Positions 26,531-34,891 are shown, counted from the stretch's first letter. The stretch is 64,000 bases of DNA from Bradyrhizobium sp. 21 (GCF_023073335.1 NZ_JADPJG010000028.1:1-64000); one strand, 5' to 3'. A program made the numbers and translations. The notes: a model not told the origin generated them from the sequence alone.

Positions 26531-27520
26531 TTATCGGGCGACCGCAGCCCGGCGCAGCCGGTCATTGATCGCTTCGCCCAAATCGTCTTCGGGGATCGCC
26601 ATCACCGCGATCGCTCGCAGCCCCCTCGCATCGAGGGCGCGAAGATAGCCGAACAGATTGGCGGCGGCTTCATCGAGATCACCGGCGGGCGACAAATTCA
26701 TGACAGCGGCGGCGGCCTCTAAGCCGGGCAGGCGCGCGGGCCCGAACGCCAGCAGCGCTTCGTCCGGCGCAACGTCCTGCGCATTGAGCCGCACATTGGC
26801 GCGCGGCGCGTAATGCGAGGCCAGCATGCCCGGGGCGAGCGGCTGGCTGTCGTTGCTGTCGGCTTCCACGGGCGGCCGCGCCAGCGGCGCACCGAGCACG
26901 GCCTCGATCCGCTCGCGCGAGAGCCCGCCGGGCCGCAGCAGCATCGGCGCGTCGAAGCAGCCGACGATGGTCGATTCGACGCCGACCGTCACAGGCCCGC
27001 CGTCGACGATCAGGTCGATCCGCCCCGCAAGGTCGCTTTCGACATGGGCGGCCAGCGTCGGCGAGACGTGGCCGGAGATGTTGGCGGACGGCGCCACCAC
27101 CGCCCCGCCAAAGGCGCGCAGGATCGCCTGCGCCACCGGATGGGCGGGGATGCGGATCGCGACCGTGTCGAGCCCGGCCGTAGCCAGCTCCGCCACCGGG
27201 CAGTTGTCCGCCTTCGGCACCACCAGCGTCAGCGGCCCCGGCCAGAACGCCTCCGCAAGGCTCACAGCGCACGCGTCGAATCGGCCGATCCGCCGCGCGG
27301 CCGCGAGGTCCGCGACATGCGCGATCAGCGGATTGAAGGCCGGCCGCCCCTTGGCGGCGTAAAGATGGGCGATCGCGCCAGCATTTCCGGCGTCCGCCCC
27401 GAGCCCGTAGACCGTCTCGGTCGGGAACGCGACCAGCCCGCCGGCGGCCAATGTCCGGGCGGCAGCTTCCGCGCCGGCCTCGCCGGCCGGTAAAATCAGC
27501 GTTTCAAGACCCGTTTTCAC
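26531..27520 (-). CDS. tsaC: L-threonylcarbamoyladenylate synthase (Sua5/TsaC)
   Basis: The enzyme makes threonylcarbamoyl-AMP from threonine, bicarbonate and ATP for the t6A modification of ANN-decoding tRNAs. At about 329 residues it is the long Sua5 form: a YrdC domain with GGLVAFPTETVYGLGADA, AKGRPAFNPLIAHV and SANISGHVSPT, then a Sua5-specific C-terminal domain after the linker LAPGMLASHYAPR. I chose GTG at 27520 because GAGGAA lies 10 bases upstream; ATG at 27538 is an alternative. Longer frames upstream would run over the tRNA gene and are rejected. Confidence 0.93.
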   Translation of the reverse strand: MKTGLETLILPAGEAGAEAAARTLAAGGLVAFPTETVYGLGADAGNAGAIAHLYAAKGRPAFNPLIAHVADLAAARRIGRFDACAVSLAEAFWPGPLTLVVPKADNCPVAELATAGLDTVAIRIPAHPVAQAILRAFGGAVVAPSANISGHVSPTLAAHVESDLAGRIDLIVDGGPVTVGVESTIVGCFDAPMLLRPGGLSRERIEAVLGAPLARPPVEADSNDSQPLAPGMLASHYAPRANVRLNAQDVAPDEALLAFGPARLPGLEAAAAVMNLSPAGDLDEAAANLFGYLRALDARGLRAIAVMAIPEDDLGEAINDRLRRAAVAR

Positions 27521-27588
27521 AGGGATAAAATTCCTCATGCCGGCCGCTTGCGGTGCGCCGAACCCACCGCTATAAGCCGCCTTCTTGT

Positions 27589-27665
27589 CGGAGTGTGGCT
27601 CAGCCCGGTAGAGCACTGCGTTCGGGACGCAGGGGTCGCAGGTTCGAATCCTGCCACTCCGACCA
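27589..27665 (+). tRNA. tRNA-Pro (anticodon CGG)
   Basis: The 77 bases fold into a cloverleaf. The acceptor CGGAGTG pairs with CACTCCG, the anticodon stem CTGCG/CGCAG encloses loop TTCGGGA with anticodon CGG at 27623-27625, and the T arm contains GGTTCGAATCC. The 3' CCA is encoded (27663-27665). It reads CCG codons, which are common in such a GC-rich genome. It is divergent from tsaC, about 68 bases away. Confidence 0.96.
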
Positions 27666-28076
27666 TTCTTCCAAAAATTGACGTCTTCCAGAGGCTTGGC
27701 GGACCGGCCGCCGGCGCCTCGGGAGCGCCTTTCTGCAACGATTTTGGTGGCGGGTCCACGGCCGATTTGGCCGGGCAGAGGCGTGTGCCGCAGCGGCATG
27801 GCTTTTTTTTCGCCGGCATCCCTGATCCGGCGCTGTACGGTAGGTCCGAGAATTACCGTCTCGCCACGAGCGAGCCAGTCAGAAGCGCCGCCAGGCGCGG
27901 CTCCCACACTCCTCTGACGCTTCCGCAACTGCCTCGAAAGCCGCCAGAGCTCGTCAAACGCTCGCGCTCGGGACGATCGGTTGCCATCCGGTCAGACCGA
28001 CGATTAGATGAACCTGCAGTTGATCGCAGCTTCAAGCAGCGCAATCGGCCAACAACAAGAAGCAGGGCTGGAAATC
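27666..28076. other. Intergenic stretch without recognised gene
   Basis: These 411 bases lie between the tRNA-Pro gene and the TctC-type gene. Open frames here have no plausible start context or homology that I recognise. No attachment-site repeat of the tRNA 3' end, integrase or clear terminator is visible. Confidence 0.6.
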
Positions 28077-29051
28077 ATGAATAAGAAAATCATCGCGCTC
28101 GTTGCAGCTCTCGGCTTCGTTGTTTCTGGGCCAGCATGGGCCGCGTGGCCGGAAGACAAGCCGATCGAAGTCGTCGTCGGCTTTGCGCCCGGCGGCGGTA
28201 CCGATGTCATGGCTCGCAAACTTCTGCCCTTCGTCGAGCGCGCGCTCGGCGGCAAGGCGAAGTTTGTCGTCCTGAACAAGCCTGGCGCCGGTGGCGAGAT
28301 CGCGTTTGCCTCGATCGCGCGCGCCGCGCCCGATGCCTATTCGATCGGCGTCGTCAACGTGCCGGGCTACAACTTTCTGCCGATGACACGCAAAACCCAA
28401 TACACCACGGATGAAATCCGGTTGGTCGCACGGATCGTTGAAGATCCGAACGTCATGGTGGTTCCCGCGGACAGCAGATTCAAGAATCTGCCGGATGTCA
28501 TCGCCGCACTTCGCAGCAAGCCCGGCTCGGTGACATTTGGTCACAACGGTGTCGGCACGAATGGTCATCTGGCCATTCGCATGCTGGCGGCAGCCGCGAA
28601 GGTCGAGCCCAACGAAATCTCTTACAGAGGAACGGCCGCGCAGCGGACCGATCTGTTGGGCGGGCATCTGGAAGTCGGGATGGTCACGCTCAGCGAGATT
28701 CCCGAATTGCATGGTACCAACAAGGGGCCACTTCGCGTCATCGCGATCCTGTCCAAGAAGCGCTTTCCGGTGCTGCCCGACGTTCCGACAGCGGAGGAAG
28801 TGGGCTTTCCAGTCACGACGACGGCAGAACGCGGCTTCGCGGTCCCGAAGGGCGTTCCGGACGACATCGTCAAGAAGCTGGAAGCCGGAATTGCCGAAGG
28901 TTTGCGCAATCCCGAGTACTTGACGAATTCGCCCGGCGACGAGCCGGTGATCGCTTTCCTGACGGGCGCTGAGTGGCAGAAACGCCTCGACGACATGTCC
29001 GAGGCGTTGCGTCCTTATGCTGAAGACATGCGCGCAAACGAGCAGAAGTAA
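28077..29051 (+). CDS. TctC/Bug-type periplasmic solute-binding protein
   Basis: The 324-residue precursor has a signal peptide (NKKIIALVAALGFVVSGPAWA, cut after residue 22). The mature part shows the family markers IEVVVGFAPGGGTDVMARKL and VLNKPGAGGEIAFASIA, typical of substrate receptors of tripartite tricarboxylate transporters. These receptors bind carboxylated solutes in the periplasm. No tctA/tctB membrane genes are nearby, so it is an orphan receptor that may serve a distant transporter or a sensor. The ATG at 28077 is chosen because the signal peptide begins there. Confidence 0.9.
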   Translation: MNKKIIALVAALGFVVSGPAWAAWPEDKPIEVVVGFAPGGGTDVMARKLLPFVERALGGKAKFVVLNKPGAGGEIAFASIARAAPDAYSIGVVNVPGYNFLPMTRKTQYTTDEIRLVARIVEDPNVMVVPADSRFKNLPDVIAALRSKPGSVTFGHNGVGTNGHLAIRMLAAAAKVEPNEISYRGTAAQRTDLLGGHLEVGMVTLSEIPELHGTNKGPLRVIAILSKKRFPVLPDVPTAEEVGFPVTTTAERGFAVPKGVPDDIVKKLEAGIAEGLRNPEYLTNSPGDEPVIAFLTGAEWQKRLDDMSEALRPYAEDMRANEQK

Positions 29052-29084
29052 TCAGTCGTGCCGTAGCCGGCGGTTGTCGCGAGA

Positions 29085-29411
29085 CTACCGCCTCGCCACC
29101 AGCACACCGAGCATGAACGCCACGACCAGCGACGGCAACGGGGCTTCGCGCACCATGCCGCGAACGATCTCCGGCCAGTGCTGATCCGGGGCGAGTCTCG
29201 GCGATCGCAAATCACCGGTCGGCTCGATACCCCAATTCGACGCGAGTTCGGCGATCTCGCTCGAGGCCAGTCGCACGCCGTCGCGGACGCGGAAGATCGC
29301 GGCGTCCGCTCGCTCGCGCGGCGCAAGCAGCATCATCGTGGTGATGGCCGTGCGCAACGTCATCTCGCCGTAGCCTTGCAGCCTCACCGATTCCTCGGGG
29401 TCGGACGTCAT
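29085..29411 (-). CDS. Small protein with C-terminal membrane helix
   Basis: The 108-residue product has a polar N-terminal part and one membrane helix at its end (LPSLVVAFMLGVLVARR). The ATG has GAGGG seven bases upstream. It lies 27 bases downstream of another tiny membrane-protein gene on the same strand. The tail-anchored arrangement recalls small proteins with a glycine-zipper-like end, but I do not recognise the family. Confidence 0.65.
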   Translation of the reverse strand: MTSDPEESVRLQGYGEMTLRTAITTMMLLAPRERADAAIFRVRDGVRLASSEIAELASNWGIEPTGDLRSPRLAPDQHWPEIVRGMVREAPLPSLVVAFMLGVLVARR

Positions 29412-29438
29412 GCGAAAACCCTCACAGCGCCAAATCCT

Positions 29439-29552
29439 TCAAAGCGCAAAGTGGCGCGCGATGGTGAATGCCGCCGTCGCGCACAGGACCAGCGTGGATA
29501 CCGCGCCGGCCACGCCGCGCGCGAGATGGGCTCGCGTCAGGTGCCTGGTCAT
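29439..29552 (-). CDS. 37-residue single-span membrane protein
   Basis: A short frame starts at an ATG with GGAG seven bases upstream. It encodes a basic N-terminus (TRHLTRAHLARG) followed by one hydrophobic helix (GAVSTLVLCATAAFTIA). It precedes the 108-residue gene in the same direction, so the two could be one operon. Short length limits confidence. Confidence 0.5.
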   Translation of the reverse strand: MTRHLTRAHLARGVAGAVSTLVLCATAAFTIARHFAL

Positions 29553-29627
29553 GATTTTGCTCCATGCTCCCAGGAAAATGGCGGTGCGCGGGGTTGGTTC
29601 CTCACGCGACGAGCGAATCGCCGGTCC

Positions 29628-29715
29628 GTAGGATGGGTAGAGACCTTGCGAAACCCATCGCCTTTGCGCCCCTCGCGAGCCGCGATGGGTTTCGCTATCG
29701 CTCTACCCATCCTAC
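29628..29715. repeat. Intergenic palindromic repeat, family C, copy 1
   Basis: GTAGGATGGGTAGAG at the left end and CTCTACCCATCCTAC at the right end are perfect inverted complements. Inside are a second pair, GCGAAACCCATCG and CGATGGGTTTCGC. The same arms recur at 31754-31841. Confidence 0.9.
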
Positions 29716-29739
29716 GCACCTCGAATCGGCGAGGCGTAA

Positions 29740-29964
29740 CTACTTTCGCAGCAGCTCGCTCAGCGCCGCCGTCGCCTCGGCGCAGCGAATGTCGTCGATC
29801 TCGCGCGACAGGTTGAGCGCGTTCGATTTCAGGTCTTCGACCTTCCAGCTGTCTGGATGCTGGCTTTCGAGCTGACCGAGACGCTTGTTGAGGTCGTCCA
29901 GTCTGGATTGGAGGTGCCCGATGTTGGCAACCCCATTCACTTTCCAAACGCGTTGTGCACGCAT
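29740..29964 (-). CDS. Small coiled-coil protein
   Basis: The 74-residue protein is a heptad-rich helix (NIGHLQSRLDDLNKRLGQLE) followed by a second helical segment (VEDLKSNALNLSREIDDI). There is no signal peptide or membrane span. The ATG has AAGGGAA upstream. A much longer frame continues upstream on this strand, but it only shadows the carbon-nitrogen hydrolase gene. The function is unknown. Confidence 0.65.
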   Translation of the reverse strand: MRAQRVWKVNGVANIGHLQSRLDDLNKRLGQLESQHPDSWKVEDLKSNALNLSREIDDIRCAEATAALSELLRK

Positions 29965-30177
29965 CGTCGTTCCCTTGGCAGTTCCTGGCTTGTCACGGCC
30001 TTGTGAGAGCGGTTCGTGGCCGGAATGGGAGTTTGTTTTGTCCGGCTTCAGACGGCGGGGAACCGTTGCAGATTGGCAACGCAAGCGCCTCGCATTAGGC
30101 TCCCGCGCGGTCTCTACGGGCCAGAGAGGCACGGAATTTGATTGTGCGCCATCGACAAGCGAATGAAGGGCAGACGC

Positions 30178-31134
30178 GTGGCAAGATTTGTGAACGTCGC
30201 GGCCGGCCAGCTTGGCCCGATCGCGAGGCGTGAGACGAGAACCGAGGTCGTGGCGCGGCTGATGGCGTTGATGCGCCAGGCGAAGGCCAACGGCTGCGAC
30301 CTGATCGTCTATCCCGAGCTCGCGCTGACCACGTTCTTTCCGCGCTGGTACTTTGACGATCAGGCCGAGATCGACAGCTTTTTCGAGCGCGAGATGCCAG
30401 GACCGGAGACGCGGGCGCTGTTCGATCTCGCCCGCGAGATCGGTATCGGATTTTACCTTGGCTACGCCGAGCTGACGGTCGAGGCCGGAATTGTCAGGCG
30501 CTACAACGCTTCCATTCTGGTCGATAGAAGCGGCGCGATCGTCGCCAGATATCGTAAGGTCCATTTGCCCGGCCATGCCGAGCATGAGCCGTGGCGCAAA
30601 TTCCAGCATCTGGAGAAGCGCTATTTCGAGCCCGGCGAAGGCTTCGGCGTGACCGAGGCTTTTGGCGGCGTGATGGGGATGGCGATCTGCAATGATCGTC
30701 GCTGGAGCGAGACCTACCGGGTGATGGGCCTGCAGGGCGTCGAGATGGTGATGATCGGCTACAACACGCCGGTGCACAATCCGCCCGCGCCCGAGCATGA
30801 CGATCTCTCGCTGTTCCACAATCACCTCGTGATGCAGGCCGGCGCCTACCAGAACGGCACCTTCGTGGTCGGCGTCGCCAAGGCCGGTATCGAGGAGGGC
30901 GTCGACCACATCGGCGGCAGCTGCATCATCGCGCCCTCGGGCGAGATCATCGCGCGATGCACGACCAAGGGCGACGAGATCGCGCTCGCCCGCTGCGATC
31001 TCGATCTCTGCAATTCCTACAAGCGCACCACGTTCAATTTCGATGTTCACCGCCAGCCGCAGGCTTATGGGATGATTGTCGAGCGTAAGGGGGTGACGAG
31101 GATGGCGGACGGATCGGCGGTGCGGAAGGGGTGA
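30178..31134 (+). CDS. N-carbamoyl-D-amino-acid hydrolase (nitrilase superfamily)
   Basis: The 318-residue enzyme should hydrolyse N-carbamoyl-D-amino acids to the D-amino acid, CO2 and ammonia. The nitrilase triad is at Glu47 (YPELALTTFFPRW), Lys127 (YRKVHLPG) and Cys171 (MAICNDRRW). The first two positions agree with those I recall for the characterised Agrobacterium enzyme. I chose GTG at 30178 because it has AAGGG at a good distance and restores that numbering; an ATG at 30163 has no ribosome site. No hydantoinase gene, its usual pathway partner, lies in the window. Confidence 0.9.
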   Translation: MARFVNVAAGQLGPIARRETRTEVVARLMALMRQAKANGCDLIVYPELALTTFFPRWYFDDQAEIDSFFEREMPGPETRALFDLAREIGIGFYLGYAELTVEAGIVRRYNASILVDRSGAIVARYRKVHLPGHAEHEPWRKFQHLEKRYFEPGEGFGVTEAFGGVMGMAICNDRRWSETYRVMGLQGVEMVMIGYNTPVHNPPAPEHDDLSLFHNHLVMQAGAYQNGTFVVGVAKAGIEEGVDHIGGSCIIAPSGEIIARCTTKGDEIALARCDLDLCNSYKRTTFNFDVHRQPQAYGMIVERKGVTRMADGSAVRKG

Positions 31135-31246
31135 GGCGTAGCCCGTCGGGCAAAACACCGGTAGACCTGTCAATCCCTACGGGTAAAAATATTCCGCTTT
31201 ACCGAATTTCGGAAATGACGTATGTGTCGCTCATCCCGGCTCATCC

Positions 31247-31735
31247 TTGAGGGGCGATCGTACGTCGTCACGATATGGGAGCCGGGTTGCGGTGGACGCG
31301 GCAGCGTCGTGCGCGAGAGGCGCGGGCAGGGCGGGTAGTCCCTGTGAGCCCGTGGCCGCGTGCGGACGAGCGGCGCTGATGCGTGCGGCAAAACCGTGTG
31401 GTCTTGGCCGTCGTTGCTACGGTCAAGCCTTTTGCGGAGATGCGCGCGAGCCCAACCGGGCGGACGGCATCGTCAATTCGCGAGGCGAGGGAGGCCAGAA
31501 GGAAAGTTCGGCTCCCGGGAGAGCACGGCATAAGCCGTCCGACCATCGCGCAGGGAAGGCCGAGTGATCGGCGACACCTGTATGCTGCTGTGCGGTTTTC
31601 CTGCGTGTGCTTTTCGCGCAGCGGACCGCGGGTGCCAGTCGGCACCCGGCCTTCCCTGCGCCCTCTTGGATCAAGAGGGCGGCAAGAGAGTAGCGACCAG
31701 GCAAAGCTCGGGCGAAATCCGCCGCGAGGATAAGA
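31247..31735. repeat. Probable dispersed non-coding repeat region
   Basis: No frame in this stretch has credible coding character, although several short open frames exist on both strands. The sequence (for example GGCTCCCGGGAGAGCACGGC near 31510 and the GC-rich block around 31620-31680) resembles a repeat of several hundred bases that I recall between genes in many Bradyrhizobium genomes and that is often mis-called as small proteins. The assignment is from memory and cannot be checked inside this window. Confidence 0.45.
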
Positions 31736-31753
31736 AGGTGTATCTGCGGGGCC

Positions 31754-31841
31754 GTAGGATGGGTAGAGCCCTTGCGAAACCCATCATGCTCCGGTGCGGA
31801 CGAGAGCGCGATGGGTTTCGCTTTCGCTCTACCCATCCTAC
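31754..31841. repeat. Intergenic palindromic repeat, family C, copy 2
   Basis: The same outer arms as at 29628-29715 are present (GTAGGATGGGTAGAG and CTCTACCCATCCTAC), with the inner pair GCGAAACCCATC and GATGGGTTTCGC. The centre differs from copy 1, so the arms are the conserved part. Confidence 0.9.
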
Positions 31842-31898
31842 GAGTGCGCCGCGCTCGCAAAAGACGATCTCGAGAGAGCGTGCAGCACGGCTCTCTCC

Positions 31899-32040
31899 CG
31901 TGCCCCGGACGCAGCGCAGGGCTCCTTCAGCGGTGCGCTGCAGAGCCGGGGCCCATGTCGCCGCATTGTACCGTGTCGCCTTCTAGGTCCCGGCTCTGCG
32001 CAGCAACGCTAAAGAGCGTTGCAGCGCGTCCGGGACACGA
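31899..32040. repeat. Intergenic palindromic repeat, family D
   Basis: The left end CGTGCCCCGGACGCAGCGCA and the right end GCGCGTCCGGGACACG are imperfect inverted complements. An inner pair (CTGCAGAGCCGGG and CCCGGCTCTGCGCAG) is nested within. It lies directly upstream of the tetR regulatory region. Confidence 0.75.
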
Positions 32041-32097
32041 GCCTTGGCCACCCATGTTTCAGCCGCATCCACCCCATCACGACCAAGTGTCTTTATT

Positions 32098-32115
32098 CGG
32101 AAACAATCATTCCCT
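32098..32115. promoter_or_regulatory. Candidate TetR operator upstream of tetR (site 1)
   Basis: CGGAAACAATCATTCCCT lies 11 bases before the tetR start and aligns base for base with the perfect palindrome at 32763-32780. It is an imperfect inverted repeat with the same arms and spacing, which suggests autoregulation. Confidence 0.65.
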
Positions 32116-32126
32116 ATTATCCCGCA

Positions 32127-32747
32127 ATGCAAAAAGCCGCCCGCAAATCCCAGCCAATTGCCCGTCCGCCCGGACGTCCCCGGGAATTCGACATGGACAC
32201 TGCGCTCGACAGGGCCGTCCGCGTGTTCTCCGAGCGCGGTTATCATGCCACCTCGATCGGCGATCTCACCGCGGCGATGCGGCTGGCGACCGGCAGCGTC
32301 TACAAGGCGTTTCGCGACAAGCATGCGGTGTTTCTCGCCGCCTTCGAGCGCTACGTCGCGTTGCGCCAGGAGGAGACGCGCAGTGCCGCAGCGCAAGGCG
32401 CCAATGGCCGCGAGCGGCTGCGCAACCTGCTGCTCTCCTATGTGGAGCATTCCCAGGGCAGCGAGGGGCGGCGCGGCTGCCTCGTGGTCGGCAGTGCGGT
32501 CGAATTGTCCGCGGTCGATCCGGTGGTCGCCGCCCTCGTCAGCGCGCGGCTCGAGACCAACGAAGGCTTCATCGCCGGCCTCATTCGCGAGGGGCAGGCC
32601 GACGGCTCGATTCCCCGCCATGTCGCCGCCGACGACACCGCGCGTCTGATGATCTGTATCACGCAGGGTCTGCGCGTCGTCGGCAAGGCGCGCCTGTCGC
32701 TCGACGGCAAGCGCCTGGTTGCCGTCGCGATGAAGCTACTCGCCTGA
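32127..32747 (+). CDS. TetR/AcrR family transcriptional repressor
   Basis: This 206-residue protein has an N-terminal helix-turn-helix domain (GRPREFDMDTALDRAVRVF, then ERGYHATSIGDLTAAMRLAT and GSVYKAFRDKHAVF, about residues 14-62). A helical ligand-binding C-terminal domain follows, with GCLVVGSAVELSA, as in TetR_C proteins of the AcrR group. The ATG at 32127 starts just before the DNA-binding domain. Palindromes on both sides of the gene suggest it represses itself and the downstream MFS transporter gene until an inducer binds. Confidence 0.92.
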   Translation: MQKAARKSQPIARPPGRPREFDMDTALDRAVRVFSERGYHATSIGDLTAAMRLATGSVYKAFRDKHAVFLAAFERYVALRQEETRSAAAQGANGRERLRNLLLSYVEHSQGSEGRRGCLVVGSAVELSAVDPVVAALVSARLETNEGFIAGLIREGQADGSIPRHVAADDTARLMICITQGLRVVGKARLSLDGKRLVAVAMKLLA

Positions 32748-32762
32748 ATTATTTGTCATATT

Positions 32763-32780
32763 AGGAAACAAGCGTTTCCT
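32763..32780. promoter_or_regulatory. Candidate TetR operator upstream of the MFS gene (site 2)
   Basis: AGGAAACAAGCGTTTCCT is a perfect inverted repeat (7-base arms, 4-base centre) between tetR and the transporter gene, 19 bases before the transporter ATG. It matches site 1. Confidence 0.75.
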
Positions 32781-32799
32781 ATGTCTGGAGACCGTGTGA

Positions 32800-33993
32800 A
32801 TGACGATGAATGCCACGATCGAGACCGCGCCGGATCCGGCTGCGGTGTCGCAGCGACTGACCTTCGTGCTTGCCGCGGCCTGCGGCATGGTCGCCGCCAA
32901 CATCTATTACGCCCAGCCGCTGATCGCGCCGATCAGCGCCGCGCTCGGCCTGTCGCATGAAGCGGCGGGGCTGATCGTCACCATGACGCAGATCGGTTAC
33001 GGCGTGGGGCTTCTCTTCATCGTGCCGCTCGGCGACCTCGTCGAGAACCGCGCTTTGATCTGCTCCGTCATCATGCTCGGCGCGGCGGCCCTGCTCGCAG
33101 CAGGGTTCGCATCCCATGCGCTGCCGTTCCTGATCGCCGCGCTGTTCATCGGGCTCGGCTCGGTCGCGGTGCAGATCATCATGCCCTATGCGGCGCATCT
33201 TGCGCCGGCAGCCATCCGCGGCCGCGTCGTCGGCAACGTCTCGACCGGCCTGATGCTGGGCATCATGCTGGCGCGGCCGGTGTCGAGCTTCGTCACGGCA
33301 GTGCTGTCGTGGCACGCGGTGTTCTTCTGTTCGGCCGCGCTGATGATCGTGCTCGCAGCCGTGCTCTGGATGACGCTGCCGAAGCGCAAGCCGGTCGCGC
33401 GCATGCATTATGGCGAGTTGCTGCTGTCGATGCCGGATCTGGTGCGGACCACGCCGCTGCTGCGGCGTCGCGCGCTCTACCAGGCCAGCCTGTTCGGCGC
33501 CTTCAGCCTGTTCTGGACGGTGACGCCGCTGCTGCTCGCCAGCGAGTTCGGCTTCACCCAGCGCGGCATCGCGCTGTTCGCGCTCGCCGGTGTCGCCGGC
33601 GTGTTCGCGGCTCCGATCGCGGGGCGGCTCGCCGATCGCGGCCATAGCCGCGTCGCGACCCTGGTCGCGATGCTCCTGGTTGCCGGGGGCTTCCTGATCA
33701 CGCATATCGGCGCGGCCGGTTCGATGCTCAATCTGGCCTGCCTGGTCGTTGCCGCCATCGCGATCGATTTCGGCGTGCAGGGCAATCTGGTGCTGGGCTT
33801 CCGCGCCATCTTCGCGCTGGGGCATGAGCACCGCAGCCGCCTCAACGGCCTGTACATGGCGACGTTCTTCAGCGCCGCTGCCGCAGGCTCGGCGGTCGGC
33901 GCCTGGGCCTTCGCGCAGGGCGGCTGGATGCTGGCATCGACCATCGGCCTCGCGCTGCCGGTGGCGGGGCTGCTCTATGCCGCCATCGAGTAG
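32800..33993 (+). CDS. MFS transporter
   Basis: The 397-residue protein has about twelve membrane helices. The MFS motif-A loop between helices 2 and 3 reads GDLVENR, and a related GRLADRGHSR occurs after helix 8. The N-terminal ANIYYAQPLIAPISAALGLS resembles exporter-type members of the family. The ATG at 32800 has GGAG about nine bases upstream. Regulation by the adjacent TetR through two operator copies is inferred, which suggests export of a small toxic compound. The substrate is unknown. Confidence 0.9.
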   Translation: MTMNATIETAPDPAAVSQRLTFVLAAACGMVAANIYYAQPLIAPISAALGLSHEAAGLIVTMTQIGYGVGLLFIVPLGDLVENRALICSVIMLGAAALLAAGFASHALPFLIAALFIGLGSVAVQIIMPYAAHLAPAAIRGRVVGNVSTGLMLGIMLARPVSSFVTAVLSWHAVFFCSAALMIVLAAVLWMTLPKRKPVARMHYGELLLSMPDLVRTTPLLRRRALYQASLFGAFSLFWTVTPLLLASEFGFTQRGIALFALAGVAGVFAAPIAGRLADRGHSRVATLVAMLLVAGGFLITHIGAAGSMLNLACLVVAAIAIDFGVQGNLVLGFRAIFALGHEHRSRLNGLYMATFFSAAAAGSAVGAWAFAQGGWMLASTIGLALPVAGLLYAAIE

Positions 33994-34123
33994 TGGCCGC
34001 AAATTGTGCGCTGCGGCCCGTTTACCAAGCCGGCCCGGATGCAATTTCCATCTCGCGATTTCGCTGCTTCTGTAGTACTTTGGTCGCAAGCGGGCCTGGT
34101 TAACGGGCGGCAGGGGGAGGCTG

Positions 34124-34543
34124 ATGAGGCGTGCGGGACTGTTTGGCGTACCGCGGGTACGGCCATGGTCGTGGCAGGCGTTTCTGCTCGGATTTGTCGT
34201 TGTCGCGATGTCGGCGGCGCTTCAGGGCATCTGTGTCGCGCTCGGCGCAAAACTCTATTTCGCGGCGTTCCTGCCCGGCCTGTTCGTGCTCGGAATTGTC
34301 GCGGGCACGCCGGCGGCGGCGTTTGCCGCGCTGCTCGCCGTCCCGCTGGTGTGGTGGGCGTTCATGCAGCCTGTCTTCGAGTTCAATTCGCTGACCAGCG
34401 CGCATACCGATTCCATCAACCAGTTCTGCCTGCTCGCCGTGCTGCTGATCGGCCTCGCCGATCTCTGCCGCGACACGATGGCGATGATCAGCCGCGGCGG
34501 GTTGAAGCGGCGGAGCGAGAGCGCGGCAACGAATTCGCAATAA
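34124..34543 (+). CDS. Small multi-span membrane protein (DUF4118-like)
   Basis: The 139-residue protein has about four membrane helices, including LYFAAFLPGLFVLGIVAGTP and FCLLAVLLIGLADLCRD. This resembles the DUF4118 membrane module found in KdpD and in several sensor kinases, here without a kinase domain. The ATG has AGGGGGAGG upstream. A free-standing sensory or structural membrane module is inference. Confidence 0.7.
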   Translation: MRRAGLFGVPRVRPWSWQAFLLGFVVVAMSAALQGICVALGAKLYFAAFLPGLFVLGIVAGTPAAAFAALLAVPLVWWAFMQPVFEFNSLTSAHTDSINQFCLLAVLLIGLADLCRDTMAMISRGGLKRRSESAATNSQ

Positions 34544-34681
34544 ATCGGCCTCGCGCGGCCGCGCGCGTTGCGCGCGCGCAACAGTCCGTCAACCATCCGC
34601 GCGCTTGCCGCGCCGCGCTAACTTTTCGAAAAAGATTTGGCCGCAATTTCTTCCCCGGAACTGACGAGGGAGTTTTCGGAC

Positions 34682-34891
34682 ATGAACGGCCAAACCAGTG
34701 GTCACGCGATCTTGGAGAACGTGCGCCGCTATCGCGGTATCGCATCGCTCTACCGCCAGACCGCTGCATTCCGCCCGGGCCAGAGCTGGTCGCTGCTCGA
34801 GCAGGCGAGGGATTGGGAAGCACGGGCGCTGTTGGAGCTGGAAGCCTATTTCGCCGCGCGCATGGATCACACTGCGCCGCTCGCGGCCTGA
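34682..34891 (+). CDS. Small helical protein, paralogue of the 47.2-kb gene
   Basis: The 69-residue protein contains ILENVRRYRGIASLYRQTAA and WSLLEQARDWEARALLELEA. The same pattern occurs in the product at 47232-47444 (ENVRRYRALASLCRQQAAYR), so the two are paralogues. A GAGGGAG lies upstream of the ATG. No signal peptide or membrane span is seen. The family function is not known to me. Confidence 0.72.
   Translation: MNGQTSGHAILENVRRYRGIASLYRQTAAFRPGQSWSLLEQARDWEARALLELEAYFAARMDHTAPLAA

Noticed and set aside
27589..27665. tRNA-Pro as an integration site for a genomic island
   Set aside because: No integrase gene and no second copy of the tRNA 3' end are visible on either side within the window.
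27538..27928. An N-terminal extension of TsaC/Sua5 across the tRNA-Pro gene
   Set aside because: The extension would translate the antisense of a tRNA, lacks homology to Sua5 and has no ribosome site; starts at 27520 or 27538 fit the family.
29740..31173. A 477-codon minus-strand frame
   Set aside because: Only its last 74 codons form a plausible small gene with its own ATG; the rest is antisense to the carbamoylase, which has a complete catalytic triad.
31564..31986. A 140-codon plus-strand frame in the repeat-rich region
   Set aside because: It crosses the palindromes of families C and D and has no coding character; such frames are known false genes in repeated intergenic DNA.
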